In this document: positions 1 through 13,500 of the stretch, one piece after another
How the letters are laid out: each line of letters begins with the position of its first letter
Numbering within the stretch: the first letter of the stretch is position 1
Assembly: GCA_945643635.1 (NCBI GenBank)
Contig: CALZFC010000004.1
Span: forward strand, 695,001-759,000
DNA length: 64,000 bases
DNA from: Allodiplogaster sudhausi
Lineage: Eukaryota > Nematoda > Chromadorea > Rhabditida > Diplogasteridae
Reading direction: 5' to 3'
Notes under the pieces: generated by a model
Database searches by the model: none
What the model was told of the DNA's origin: nothing
Seen by the model: the letters and a program-made list of their open reading frames with translations, nothing else
Translations under genes and position numbers: made by a program

Positions 1-1440
1 AACATGTGATGCCCAGCGGTTTGCGGCCGTCGCAAAAGTACAAGCGGAAGAAGCGATTTCACTCTATGTTAGAGATCACACTCGGCTTTTCGCTCTCCCT
101 GGCTTCAAGTCACGACACTCTCTTTGTCACTCTCTTTCATGTTCTGAACAGACGGGAGTGTTTAGAAGCGCAACTATTAGAATCATTCCGAAACAAGGAC
201 AAGATCTATCTGTTGTATAACACTCTTTTACCCAATTGTTATGTATATGTATATTGAATGCAGAGCATAATCAGGATAACTCATTTATTTCTGAAATGTT
301 TATATCGACTCCGCGTTTCTAAACGCGGCTTCGTTAATTAAGGAACGGATTTTATCTTTAATATAGGGGCAAATCATTTTCGATTACCCATCTTTCAGTG
401 TTTCATTTGAGACAGGGAGAGATGACTAAGCAGGTCAGCTTTCTAGGAGGATCTGGAGACAATTTTTTTTTCTGAACCCTTCGGCACCTGAAAAAAGCCA
501 GAATTTTTGGAATTTACGGTTTCTGACCTTTCCCTGGTAAGTACAACATCATTAATAGATTTAGATGAAACGAAAAATTTATGTAACATTGATTATTTTC
601 TTTTGTCTAACACCTGACGGATCGGGCTCCTTCAGTAGTTCGATGCAGAACTGAACAAGTACTGTGGTAAGTGCGACTTTTCTCATATTCACAACATGCC
701 CCTATCTCTAGTTTTTCATAATTTTCTGTTGAAAAGAAGGTAATGCATTTATTTGCATGTCTGCTGATTTTCACCGGTGATTTTCTTTTGACCGGTTTTT
801 TCTTTAACTTCAAATTAGCAGGATTGGCTGATTTGTCTTCGAAACATCTTATGAATTTATTTTATCCTTGGAAAATGGCCGTGCCTGATTGCGCTACAGA
901 ACGTTTCTATGGATATGAAAAATGCAATTTTGCAATATTTAAAGTTTGGAATGAATTAATGGTGGCTTTATGAATGTTCTTCTTACAGAGCCATTCCTGT
1001 TTGTTTGCTGAATTCAACGAACCTTGATTTCGTCCCTCTCAACCTTGTAGTCCAGCCCCCCCCCCTTCCAGAGAGAAAGAGAGATCAGCCCATCGTTTTG
1101 ATCTTTCTAGTCTTATTCGTACAAAAAGGACTATCGTAGAAATAGAAAGAGAGGAAAGGGGATGATTTTACGGTATGAAGAGAAAGAGAACGAGAGAGCG
1201 CCATTAGGAAAAACAATATGAGATATCTCATATACAGGAAAAAGATTATTCTAGACCATCGACAGTAAGTAAAAGGAAGCCTCATCCTTCGAATCTACAT
1301 ATCAAGAATAGGCAAAAAAAATCTAAAAAATTTCGGAGATTGAAACTCCAGCAAGTCGAGGAAACATTGTATGTACATAGTATGTACAAACGAATGTTGA
1401 TGTACATATGCATCGAAATATGAATATCATCTGAATATCG
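1..1440. repeat. Segmental repeat unit, copy A (no gene)
   Basis: This non-coding unit recurs at about 35370-36250 (copy B, interrupted by a pogo-like insert) and 44380-45720 (copy C). Shared landmarks in order are: the 'ctggcttcaagtcacgacac' block (here about 98-120), a small hairpin reading ccgcgtttctaaacgcgg (about 311-328), a gatcgggctcctt block followed by a perfect 5' splice-like gtaagt (about 614-672), and a block around 840-960. A 76-codon frame at 743-973 is largely kept in copy C, but it shows no domain and looks like repeat conservation, not a gene. Confidence 0.8.
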
Positions 1441-1994
1441 ATAATTTGGGTAATTTAGGGAATTGTAAACGGTGTTCTGACAGCAGATTTAATGATCAAA
1501 TATGTACACATCTTTAAATGTTTGTAATAATTGAATGCATACGAAACCTGATCAAATGGTGGTGACCATCATTCATAGTTTGCTCCTCACTCAGCCGTCT
1601 CCTTCTCCTTTTTTATTAAGTATTAAAGTGTTGATGAAGAATATCTTTTTGTTTTTCTTCACAGTTGAAGAATAGGAAGAACAGCATTGCAGAAGGGCGA
1701 TCGGAGAGAAATATTGAACGATAAATCATATAAAGAAACAATCCTGGTCACAGTTCACGAAGCGGTGGTTTAGAAATGCGGATCCTATATAAATATTTCA
1801 ATCAAATAAGCTTCACCCTGTAGTGATCAGGGGTCTTTCGAGTAAATTTATTTTCAATAAATAATGCATTCCTGGTACCTGAATGATTTTAATAGTTAAG
1901 ATTCTAAATACCTAATATTTAAAGCGTTGAAGAGCTGACGTCAAGGGCAAAAAAGTGCGCCCTCTCCAGAACAAGTCTTCCATGACGTCATCAA

Positions 1995-3540
1995 GAACAA
2001 TCCTCGTCAAAATGTCACAATTCACGAAGCGGTGGTTTAGAAGCGAGGAACTGATATAAAATTTTCAGAAATACAGACTTACATGATGCTGTTCCATTTC
2101 CTTTTTTAGAATAGCAATTGTTGAAAAAATATTTAGTTATTAAAAAAGCGGATTTTAATGGCTCAAGTAGGATTCTAAATTCTTAATGGAGGACGTATTG
2201 AATCATATTGAATCATTCTCGTTTTGTACAAGTGAGTACCAGAAATATTACTTTTCCCAAAAATAAAATTGTGAAAAAATAATAATTAAATAAATAAAGA
2301 AGAGATATTCTGATTTATAGGATATCAGATATTTACAATATAACGATTTAAAAAATCTAAACAGCTGCAGAATTCATTTCTCTATCAAAATGAATAATCC
2401 GCCGTATTAGCAAGTCGGTATGATAGCGAAAGTGACATGGGCAGTGGCAAAGCCACAGTCCCTCCTTGATGAGAAAGAAAAGCGTAGAAGCTTTATCATC
2501 GGAGTTCCAAAAGTTAGAAAACATGTGATATGTCACATGGGTCGAATGGTGTTAGTGAAGGTATATAAGTTTAAAAATGGTTTAGCCGTAACTTTGCGAG
2601 AGGATTTCAAAATCTATAATCAAACTACATAATTATGGTCTGAAAATGTGAAGATTAATTTTGAGTATTTAGCTGTGGAATTCAATAAACGCGGCGTCCT
2701 GTGATACATTTGAATGTAATGCAAACTGCCGGTGCATAAACTCGGAAACCTGGTAAATTCATGGGTTCCATCATTTTTCTTCATATTTTGTTGCGGATCT
2801 TTCTTCAAATAATTTTTCAAAAAAAAATCTCTGACCGTTTTTTCTTGAAATTTGATGAAAATCTTCGCCAAATCATTATTCCATAAGCGGGACTATATTT
2901 GTTTTTTTAGTATGGCACTAGACTACGGTTAAAAAAATTAATTACATGTTCAATCCAAGAATTTGGAAAAGAAAAATTGCTAAATAATAAAACCTGAAGA
3001 GTGTGAACACTCTAGCAATATATTGATTGGCAAGGTTTACAGTCTTTATTACTCATTTATTGTATGCGTTTTGTCATCTCTTCTTTTTGTTTGTACTTCA
3101 ATCAAAATAGGCCATAATTTCCTTCCCAGCTCCTCAACTCCTCGTCTGCAATACAATAGCTTGCTCCTCAACCGCTCCACTGCCTCCGTCAGTACTAAAA
3201 TGTTGAGAAAGAACCTCCTTACAGAAGGGCGATCGCGAAGAAATTTAAATTAAATTAAAAGGAAACATAATTCTCGTCACTATAAACGAAGCAGTGGTTT
3301 AGAAGCGAGCAGCCGATATAAATATTTCTGAGTGGGAAGAGATCTTCGTTCTTTCTGGCGTTGACCATCTTCTTGAATATAACAACTTGGTAAAGATATT
3401 TTCGGTAATTAATACGACATAGTTTCTTGATTCCGAGACAGTTTTAATAGTAGCACTTCTGAATACATTACAAGCGTTGAAGAGGTGTACAGCAGGACTG
3501 CAAACGATGGTATTCCGTCTATTCAGAACATTAGAGAGAG
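1995..3540. repeat. Direct duplication unit 1 (non-coding)
   Basis: The unit runs from an 'aacaatcctcgtc' block through a 'cgaagcggtggtttagaag' module, an AT-rich stretch, a 70-codon frame (2420-2632) and the 'gctcctcaaccgctccactg' module. The same order recurs at 4253-5760 with frame-breaking differences, so the 70-codon frame is not a conserved gene. Two perfect TGACGTCA palindromes lie just upstream, at 1936-1943 and 1983-1990. Confidence 0.8.
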
Positions 3541-4250
3541 AAAGTGATAAAGAGAGAGAAAGATAGAGTGAAAGATAGAAAGAAGAGAGAGAGAGAGAAA
3601 GAAAGAAAGAGAAAGAGAGAAAGAGAGAGAAAGAGAGAGAGAGGGAGAGATAGAGAGAATGAGAGAGTAAGAGTGAAGCAGCTATTATGTCGAAATATAA
3701 ACCGCCTGGCCTGCTTTTGTTGAGCAAAAGAATGCCGCGCAATCGCCTACCAAAGTCCCGTCTGTTTCGTCTGTCTTCAATAGTGCTCTCTCTTTTTGTA
3801 TCTCTCTCCCTTTCTCTCTCTCTTTTCATTCTCGCCTCTTTGTGCCCTCTGCTAAAGTTGCTGCTCTTTTAAGTATGAAAAAAACTCAAATGAAGAGGTT
3901 ATTGGAACGAGGGGTCAAAGAGTCTCTTCGGACAGTCTTCATGTAATTTCTTTCTTTTTCTCTCTTTCTTTCTGTGGCAAAAGGGAGGGAAAGGGGGATT
4001 GAAGGGCGTGCAAGAAGATGCGGGGGGTTGGGAGGGGGATGTTCGTTTTTCTTGACACAGACGGATTTGTGACTGACGTCACTGGCCAGATCTCCCGCAG
4101 TGATGTGAGAATGATGGTTAGAGGGAGAAAAGGAGGGAGAGAGAGTGAGAAAATATAGTGATCGTGAGCGAGAGAGAGGAATGCAGAGATGAAGAGAGAA
4201 CAGAGCCAATTTGTCCGTGAGAACACGAGAAAGAGAGGCCGATTGATATG
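3540..4250. repeat. GA/CT tracts and a 'cgaaatataaaccgcc' module
   Basis: The interval holds a (GA)n tract at about 3540-3670, a module at 3687-3780 that recurs at least seven times in the window, a CT tract (3786-3835) and a GA-rich stretch (4130-4200). A perfect TGACGTCA lies at 4074-4081. I see no gene. Confidence 0.75.
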
Positions 4251-4252
4251 TG

Positions 4253-5760
4253 AAAAACAATCCTCATCACAATGTCACACTTCACGTTTAACAGCGAGGA
4301 AAAGCTTTTCAGTAAACAGCCTTTCATGATCCTTTTCTTTTCATTTATTAATATATATAGCAATTGTTGAAAAAATGATAAGTTATTAAAAAAGCGGATT
4401 TTAATGGCTCAAAAATGATTCTGGGGACGCATTGAATCATATTGAATCATTCTCATTTTGTACAAGCGAGTGCAAGAAAGATTACTTTTACCAAAATAAA
4501 ATTGTGAAAAAATTATAATTGAATAAATTAAGAAGATTAATGTGTTTGATTTATAGGATACCAGATATTTACAATATAATGATTAAAAAAATAAAATACA
4601 GAATTCCTTTCTCTATCAAAATGAATAATCCGTTATATGGACAAGTCGGAATGATAGCGAACATGTTCAGTGGCTCAGTCACAGTCCTTCCTTGATGAGA
4701 AAGAAAATCGTAGAAGCGTTGTCATCAAAGTTCCAAAAGTTGGAAAACATGTCACATGGGTCGAATGGTGTTAGTGAAGGTACATAATTTTGAAAATAGC
4801 TTAGCCGTAACTTGGCGAGAGGATTTCAAAATCTAGAATCGAACTACATAATTATGGTCTGAAAATGGTAACATTAATTTTGAGTATTTAGCTGTGGAAT
4901 TCAATAAACATCCCGCGGAGTCGCAGCGTCCTGTTATACATGTGAATGTAATGCAAACTGCCGGTGCATAAACCCGGAAACCTAATGAATTCATCGGTTC
5001 CATCATTTTCTTCATATCTTTCTTCAAATGATTTTTCATAATAAAATGTTTCTTGACAAATCATGAATCCCCAAATCATGAATTGTTTTTTTTAGTATAG
5101 GCACTAGACTAAGGTTTTTAAAACAACTAAATTATACGTTGAATCCAAGAGTTTGGAAAAGAAAAATTGGTGCATAAGCGAGGAATGGTCAATAATAAAA
5201 CCTGAAGAGTGTGAACACTCTAGAAATATATTGATTGGTTAGGTTGCCTGCTATCAGTGAGGAAGCTCTCTCTCTTTCTCTTTCTCTCTTTCTCTTTCTC
5301 TCTCTCTCTCTTACTCTCTCTCTCTCTCTTTCTCTCTCTCTCTTTTTTTTCTCTCTCTCTCTCTCTTACTCTCTTTCTCTCATTATCTCTCCCTCTCACT
5401 GGTATTCGTATCGTCCATTTGCGCACTTCTCATTTAACGAATATTACTTTTATTACTGTTTTATTGTTTGGGTTCCTGTCATCTCTTCATTTTGTAAACT
5501 TCAATCAAAATAAGGCCATAACTTCCTTCCCAGCTCCTCAACTCCACGTCTGCAATTCTAAAGCTTGCTCCTCAACCGCTCCACTGTCTCCGTCAGTACT
5601 AAAGTGTTGAGGAAGAACCTCATTGCAGAAGAGCAATCGCGAAGAAATTTAAATTAAATTCAAAGGAAAAATGATTCTCGTCACTAAAAAACGAAGCAGT
5701 GGTTTAGAAGCGAGCAGCCGATATAAATATTTCTGTTAGATTGATGAATTGATAGCTGCA
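4253..5760. repeat. Direct duplication unit 2 (non-coding)
   Basis: This is the second copy of the 1995-3540 unit, with the same module order and scattered substitutions and indels. It additionally carries a (CT)n tract at 5265-5395 that unit 1 lacks at the same place, so the tract expanded or moved after the duplication. Confidence 0.75.
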
Positions 5761-6345
5761 TGCGAACCACTGTATGTCTTCAATACTGCTCTCTCAGTTT
5801 GTCTCTATCTCTCCCTTTCCCTCTTTCTCTCTCTCACTCTCTCTCTCTCTCTTCATTCTCTTATAGCCTCTCTGTGCCCTCTGCAAGAGTTGCTGCTCTT
5901 TTCCATATGAAGTGTGAAGTGTCACACAAAAACCATGACCGCATCTCATATCTTGTTCTCTCTCTCTCTCTCTCCCTCTCCTCCCGGTCTCTCTATCTCT
6001 CTCTCTTTCTCTCGCTTTCATTCACTCTCTCTCGTCCTCTCTCTCCTCTCTCTCCTCTCACTTCCTTTCTCTCGCTCTCTCTCCCTTCCCCTCATTCTCT
6101 CCCTTCCCCTCATTCTCTCCCATTCTCTCTCTCTCTCTCGTTTTTCTATCTTTCATTCTTTCTCTCACGCTTTTCCGCTCTCCCGCTCTCTCTCTCTGTC
6201 TTACTCTGTCTGTCTGTGTCTCACTCTCTCTTTATATCTCAGCACCCCATTAGATCATCGCCTTCCCTCGCAACGTCCAGCAATTCATCTTAATGTAATA
6301 CAAACTGGAGGTGGCAGAGAAACTCAAACTTGTTGGCCTTCAGCA
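5760..6345. repeat. Copy of a palindrome-arm segment with CT tract
   Basis: From about 5895 the sequence matches the segments at 27240-27570 (+) and 19080-19400 (reverse complement): a 'gaagtgtgaagtgtcacac' block, a 280-bp CT tract, then a block ending in 'ggaggtggcagagaaactca'. It is a third, more diverged copy of that arm segment. The frames across the tract are low complexity. Confidence 0.75.
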
Positions 6346-8239
6346 ATCAATTCATCATTCTAGTTGTAAGTACATGCGAGAGTATAATTTTTTTTTATAT
6401 TGTTTTCTTTTCTTCGGAAAATTGGGAAAGACACACGGCTGCCCCGTCGACGATTGCTCGATACTTTACAGATATCACGCCTTCAAAACAGAACAGAGTG
6501 AACACTGTAGATGTAGACTGATGAGGTTGTCTACCATTATAAGGTGAAGAGAGAGAGAGAGTGAGAGAGAGAGAGGGAGAGGGAGAGTGAACGAGAAGGA
6601 GAGTGAGAGCAAGAGATTTTAACCAGTGAAACGCATCTATCACCTTTCCGATATGACGCTAAACTATTATGGTGTTGTGTGGAAATGTAAACAGCCTGGC
6701 ATGCCATTTTTGTCAAATAAGAATGCCTCATAATCGTATACCAAAGACCCATCTCTTTTGTTTCAACTTCTATTCTCTCTCTCTCTCTCTCTCTTTCACT
6801 CTCTCTCTCTCTCTTCCGCTCGTAAATTTTCTTTTCCTCTGTGTAGGAAATCTCCACGCTTCCGGTCGCGGGGTATAGTATGTGTTGCCTACTACATTTC
6901 GTGATGGTGGTTTGATGGTAAATGTTCGTATTAATTGTTTTCCCTTTTCCTGCTCTTCTGCATAATTATTTTCAATCCAATCTAAAGAAACTAGTTATTG
7001 TTTTCGCTGAAAGCTGTTTGATTTTTGCTTCCACCAGTCTCTTCATATCTAGAAACATTATTTTTTTTCACTCTCCTTCGTCTGTCTGCTTCTCGCTATC
7101 CCGGTAACTCTCTCCCTCTCTCTTACTTTCTCTCTCACTTTCTCTCTCTCTTCTCTCTTTCTCGCTCCCTCTCTCCTTTTCAGGTCCCTCTCCTCTCATT
7201 TTCTCCTTCCCCTCTCTCTATCTCTCTCTATTTCTCTCTCCCTCTTTTTTTAGGTCTCTCAAAGGCAAAAGAATCCTTTCTTAAAGGAACTATCCATGGA
7301 GTTTGAAAGCCGCTTGTGCAGAACTAACGTTTGAATTCGCGCAAGATATTGTAAAAAGTTTTGGCAGTATGCTTGCACAGTATCCATCACTACAAACTAG
7401 ACTTTGTGTGCCTTTTTCTCTCTGCCTCTCTTCTCTTCGCTCGAATCTCAAGCGTGGCTTGCCGCTTCGCACCTAGTTTTCACCTTCTTTCTGGTAGAAT
7501 GAGGGAGTGCATTCGGACAAAATAGGCAAGGGGTGGTGACGTCACTCCCTAAATTCTACAGTACGGCGTGGGGAAAATGTGGTTTTTCTCCTCAGGGCCC
7601 CTTCAGGACGCATTCTCACTTTTCATAATGATGTTTCTAGTTGGACCGGATAGTATTAACAAAAAATTCAGTAACATTGTAATCTCCATGGACAGCTCCT
7701 TTAAATGAGGTATACGGGGAATAATTAACCTAAGTTTTTCTCTATCTGAACATCTTCATCTTGGCGTAAAACATGAATCGAGAAAGTTTGAGCGATTTTC
7801 CTAATAAGTAGAACTAATCAAATTTCACATATTTACTTGTTTTACTTATATTCCTTACTTTGATTTCTTCATTATAATTTTTTTACGACATTGGAGAGCA
7901 AAAGAACTTGTTATTTTGCAGAGAATCGCTGGCATCTATTTATGCGCAAGAGAGGAAAGTTCTGCAAAAACAAAGTCTTTTTTAATAGACGGGAATGACG
8001 ATTAAGATTTGACAGAGTATTTCAAGGCATCGACCCGGTACTTTTCTGCAGCGTTGAACTTTCATATTGCTGAGATTTGAAGCTTCAGCGATAAGCCGTG
8101 GTTCTTGTGTGTTAAAAAAAATTACAGCAGCCTTATCGTACACTGCTCTTCATACAGATGTTGATATGAACATACATCGAAGGTTTACTGACGAGAATCT
8201 TCTGCCAAAATAGTTTTCGTAATACACAGGAATGACGGT

Positions 8240-8270
<31 letters not shown>

Positions 8271-9203
8271 GAAAGAGGGAGGGGGTAGAGAGAGAGGGAG
8301 AGAGAGAATGAGAGAAAGAGAGCGAAAGAGAGAGCGAGAAGGCGCGCGCGGCCACTGAAGACATCTCGAGGCTGAAGCAGCTGCAGGATCTGCTCAATGG
8401 AAGAAAGGAAGAAGGCAGAGTAGAGAAAATGGACATGACATACTATAAATTAATTATTGAACAAACATATAAAAAAGAGATTTTTTAATGATTCTCAAAT
8501 TTTCACATAAAAAATTGATGAAGAAAATGAAAAAAAGTTTAGCGAATATTTCTTTATAAATCGTTATATTTCTTTATATTTGAGTATTTCTTTATAAAGG
8601 AACAGCCACCAGAACTCCAGCAGAAAGTTCAATTTTCCAAAAATATTTATATGAGCTCCGCCTTTCAAAACCACCACATCATAAATTGTGACCAGCATTC
8701 TTTTTATTAATTAATCACTTTGATATTGACTGTTTCTAGGATATTTTGAAATACAATGGTGTTATTTTTGAATTTTTTTCTCCCTCAACTTTTGGCGGCG
8801 CTCATTGTCAGGCGATTTTTTCACGTATTCTTGATTACAAACCAGAACTGAGTGAACACTGTAGATGTTGAATGATGTCTACATTAGCGAGGAAAAGCAG
8901 AGAGAAACAAGAGAGAGAGAGGACGAGAGAGAGAGAGAAAGAGAGAGATGGAGAGATAATTCGAGAGGACAAAGAGAGCGGCAGCAAAGAAACACTATAA
9001 CCCACTTAGAACATGGATAATATGATTTTTAAATTTTGGAATCTACGTACCACACACTAACAACCGTCTGCTCGATATGACTCTAAACTTTTATGGTATT
9101 GCGTCGCATTGTAAACCGCCTGGCCTGCCATTCTTGACCAAAAGAATGCCGCGCAATCGTCCAACAAAGTCCCGTCTGCTTTTTCTCTACTTCTCTAGCT
9201 CTC

Positions 9204-9235
<32 letters not shown>

Positions 9236-12200
9236 CTCTCATCATCACACTCTCATAAAAGACACACTAATAAGCATAGGCTGTTCTCATTTCAAGTCGG
9301 CAATGAGAGGGACAAGAGTAAACCCGCTGGGCAGGGCGTTGTTTTTTCTCTGCGATAAATGCATAAATGGACGATTCAATCGATGAAAAGATTGACTCCT
9401 ACCACGAAGTCACTGACGGATTTGGAAGGAATGATAAAAAAACGGAGTAAAGAATCAACATAAATGGTGCAACTGCCTTTTGCCTCTCTCCCCAGAAACT
9501 GGTGGTTTGCACCACTGCCAGGTGAGCCTACATGTTAAGAAAAACCCGGCCAATGTTGGTTGCGCGCCCATATGTATGAAATTCCTGGGCGTGACTCGGT
9601 TGGCCCCAGCGGCCACAGTGTTGTTCTGTTAAAATTTTTTTTTAATGGTGGGAAAATAAAATATTTGGGAATTCAAAGTAGAAAACAGTGTTAATTTCCT
9701 CAGGGCATGAAGGTTTTTGTGACTTCTGGACACTTGCAATCGAAGTTTCTAGCACAAAACTACCAAATAATGCGAAAAAAAACAAGACACTATTTATTCG
9801 CCTTGGACCTCCTTTAAGGAGAGAGCTGGATGGTAGTTGGAAAGATGAAGAGAGAGAGAGAGAGATAGAGAGAGAGAGAATGAGAAAGAAAGAGAGAAGG
9901 AGAGAGAGAGAGACGGAGAGTGAGAGAGAGAGAGGAAGAAAGTAAGCATTGGCTGAAGAATTGGAAACCAATGGAAAGAAACCAAATCTCAGAGATATGG
10001 TAGTTCTTCACGGCAGAAAAGCACCGGGTCACCGTCATGCCTTGTCTCTTTAGTTGCATACAAATCCAAGGCCTATTCGCCTTCGAATATCAAGCATCTT
10101 TTTAGTTGTTCTTTGTAGCTAAAGAGATATAAATTTTCTGTGTGTTTTCATGCGAGTAAAGCGTTTTAATTTTCAACATTCAAATTACTTATTTTTCTCT
10201 CATAATAAATCTTTTTTTTTTGTTCAAATGCATATGCCTCAATAATTTAGGATACGCACCCGGCCAAGGCACGACATTATGATATGCATTAGACAGCTGG
10301 TGGGTAGTTGGATCGATGAAGAGAGAGAGAGAGAGAGAGACAGAGAGAGAGAGAAATACGAAATACGAAATTATCCTATTGCAAATGAACAGTTTGCTTG
10401 TGGATCTTGAAAGATGAAATATCATCTGTTATAAAATTTTACATAGGTAGTTCTTTTTTCAATCTATAAGTATTTACATTTATAAAATATTTAAAAGGGA
10501 AAAATTCTTTGCCCTGTGGCTTTCGCCAGTGTGAAAAGTGAATGAGCTATTCTGGCTCATAGTTAGCGGTTCGCGATTCAAATAAATTCAAAATGCATAA
10601 TGATTATATCGTGACATTCTTGATTTCTATAATTGCTACCCAAACTAATAATGATTGAAATACTACATTCCGTGCTAATCAGTTGCTAAATAAAGCGCTA
10701 TATTTATTTTTAAGTGGGACTACTTCAATTCCTTCGTCTCCCTCTCTCTATCTTTCCCTGTAGCTTCCATAGCCTCTCTCTCTCTCCTGCCCTTCTCACT
10801 TTCTCTTTGCTTCTTCTCCCTCTCCATCGCTCTCCAATCTCTCCTCGAATTCCCCAAGTGGAGCGATGCAGCAATATCGATTTATCAACACAGTAAAATG
10901 CTTGCGTTTTCGGCCACAGGAAATTTAATTCTTGTGAAATATAAATAAAAATAAATAAAAAAAGAAGTAAATACTAAAAAAAATCACTTCCAATACAGTC
11001 GTAATTCTTTCCCTTTATGTATTTGCATTTATTGGTTCCAGCAAACCATTATAGCAAAGTATACACTTATCTATATATTTTGTAGATGAAAATAACTTAT
11101 CACTGTTGGGAAGACAAGTTGGAATATTAAATAGTTGGAATATAAATAAAACTAAAATGAATTAATAAATAAACCCTTCTTGTCCTCGGTACTTCTCTTC
11201 TAGGCATGACAAAATAATATGTTGAGCACACCCTAACAAATGTAAATAAGACAATTCTTTTTTTTAAATTTAATTAAAAAGGAAAGAAATATCAAAAAAG
11301 GCAGAGTGCTATATGTTATATATTTTGCCGCAAATGGAGAGAGAGAGAGAGAGTCGCACAGAGTGAGCGCTGGAGAAGAAGGGCCACAACACTAGATGTT
11401 CTCTAACAATAAGGGCCTTCTGCTTGGCCAGAAATCTCGAGGGGTCGTTGAGGTAGTAAATTGATGGGACATGAAAGAAATTATGAAAATCCAGCTGTCA
11501 TGAAAGCATCGATAAATGATCGACCATTTTAAACTTTTGAAATTGAACAGCACCAAGAGGAAACACAACAACGCATGAGATTATAGCTTCTTACTTTTAC
11601 GCATCTTTCACTGGCATAAACCACCCGGAATCGAATTTTTTTAGTCATCCCATTGAAGAATTATCCTCTTGCATATGAAGATTCTTCTTGTGATTCTTGA
11701 AAGATATACTATCATCTGTGCAAAAAATTTACAGTTCATTTAATACATAATTAAAATCTATATATGTATGTGGCAAACTTTTTATCATCTTTTTTCACAC
11801 ACATAAAAAATTGTATGTCCTGTGGTCTTCGCCCGTGAGAAAAAGCATAAGTGCCGGAGTTTTTTAGGCTTATAATGATGTATGTAGGTGCAGGGACCTG
11901 AAGCGTTGCTTCTAATAATGAATTAATCAATTAATGACTTACAGTAGGGAGTTAACTTTATATAGTAGCGAAGCTTTTTCGTCGAATTAAAAAACCGCGC
12001 CGTTGCTTCATTTCGTTCTCCTTGTAAGAAAGGCAAAATTGGCAAATGAAATTGATTCTAATCACTTTCTCTCACTCACTGATTATGATCTCCGCAGCTT
12101 CAAGAAGTAGGGCTTCTAGAAGTAATTGTTTCGAAAAAAAAACACTTCAACGGGAGAGTGAGAGAGTGAAAGTGAGACAAAGAGAAAAAAAGTATAAAAG

Positions 12201-12285
12201 GGAGAGAGAGAGAGAGGAGAGAGAGAAGAAAGAGATAGACAGAGAACGAGTGAGAGAAAGTTTAGATTGCAACGTCCACTTATAA
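6345..12285. repeat. Dispersed repeat modules, no gene seen
   Basis: This stretch is made of modules found elsewhere. A 'gacgattgctcgat...ttcaaaacagaac' block lies at 6450-6500 and 8830-8870. A 'tgacgctaaacttttatgg' block lies at 6652-6760 and 9075-9200. A 'ttttctgc.gcg.tgaac' core lies at about 8040-8090 and, reversed, at about 10000-10040. CT/GA tracts lie at 5957-6240, 6546-6620, 6772-6825, 7105-7260, 8237-8340, 8905-8950, 9848-9945, 10319-10360 and 10740-10820. A TGACGTCA lies at 7537-7544. A GC-richer stretch at about 9480-9620 has no open frame I can defend. Confidence 0.65.
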
Positions 12286-12560
12286 ATCTTAATGCAATGA
12301 ATACTGAAACTTGTTAGAATTCAGAAATGATTTCTACATTCTACAGATATGCGAGAGTACATTTTTTTACATTGATCGAGGCAGTCGTGTTCTTTTTTTT
12401 CTTTGTTTGGAAAAGAAGAAAGTCTACCCGGCGACGATTGCTCTCGATTCTAAACAGATATCACGCACTCTTGCCTTCAAAACAGAACTGATTGTGAGAG
12501 AAGATGTAGAATGATGAGGTTGCCTACCGTTAGTGAGGAAGAGCAAGGAGAGAGAGAGAG
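12286..12560 (+). repeat. Left arm of a local inverted repeat
   Basis: About 275 bp here are the near-perfect reverse complement of 13222-13500, including the poly-T and 'gaagaaagtctacccggcgac' stretches. The arms are separated by about 660 bp. An untranslatable repeat is the likeliest reading. The 67-codon frame on this arm and the matching one on the other are mirror images of the same repeat. Confidence 0.85.
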
Positions 12561-13221
12561 GGGTGGAGAAGAATACACTTCATAAGTAAAAATGATATAT
12601 TCTTAATGATTGTTAGAGAAGGAGACACTGATTAAACACTACAATAGGTGCCCTGGAAAATATGTTACAGATGGAAAATGTATGAAAATGTAAAATTTGG
12701 GCCCAAATTCACGAAGCGGTGGTTTGGAAACGCGGAGCCGATGTAAACATTTTGGAAAAATGAACTCTCTTGATTATTTGAAAAAGAATGCCGAATGGAC
12801 AGCAACTCTAGCAAGGGGCACACAGTGGCGATAAAGAGAGAAGTAAATAGAGAGTGAGAGTGAGAAAAGAGAGAGAAGGTAAGGGAGAAAGTGAGAAGCA
12901 AAATTAGAGATCGCCTGTGAAGTACATATGTATACACAAAACAGACTTGAATTTGGTCGGCGATTGTATGGTATTCTTTTGGTCAACAATGGCATGCCAG
13001 GCGGTTTTTATTTCAGCACCAAACCATAAAAGTTTAGCGTCATACCGGTAAGGCGATGATAAGCTGGACAAGAGTTCCAAATAAATGTTAAATCAATTTA
13101 GCGAAAACATCAGTAGTTTCTGTGTATTTCTTTTCTCTCGCACTTTCTCTGCCTCCCTCGCCCTATCTCTTTCTCTTTCTATCTCTTTCTCTCACCCTCT
13201 CACTCTTTCGCTCTCCCTCTC
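12561..13221. repeat. Loop of the 12.3/13.5 kb inverted repeat
   Basis: The loop contains GA/CT tracts, a 'cacgaagcggtggtttggaaacgcgg' type module (about 12708-12735), a reversed 'gcctggcatgcc' module (about 12960-13040), and a candidate unoccupied TTAA site at 12632-12635. The sequence left of that TTAA matches the flank of the central element at 19450-19482. Confidence 0.7.
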
Positions 13222-13500
13222 TCTCTCCCTCCTTGCTCTTCCTCACTAACGGTAGGCAACCTCATCATTCTACATCTAAAGTGTTCTCTCACAATCAGTT
13301 CTGTTTTGAAGGCAAGAGTGCGTGATATCTGTTTAGAATCGAGAGCAATCGTCGCCGGGTAGACTTTCTTCTTTTCCAAACAAAGAAAAAAAAGAACACG
13401 ACTGCCTCGATCAATGTAAAAAAATGTGCTCTCGCATATCTGTAGAATGTAGAAATCATTTCTGAATGCCAACAAGTTTCAGTATTCATTGCATTAAGAT
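13222..13500 (-). repeat. Right arm of the local inverted repeat
   Basis: This is the reverse complement of 12286-12560. Homology to that arm ends at 'cttaatgcaatgaatactg', which is present in both arms. Confidence 0.85.

Noticed and set aside
2420..2632. 70-codon frame with mixed composition
   Set aside because: The direct duplicate at 4640-4855 breaks the frame, so it is not under coding constraint.
5760..6363. Long frames rich in SLSLSL (and RERERE on the other strand), here and at about 50 other places
   Set aside because: They are translations of (CT)n/(GA)n tracts. All frames stay open there, and no domain or start context supports a protein.
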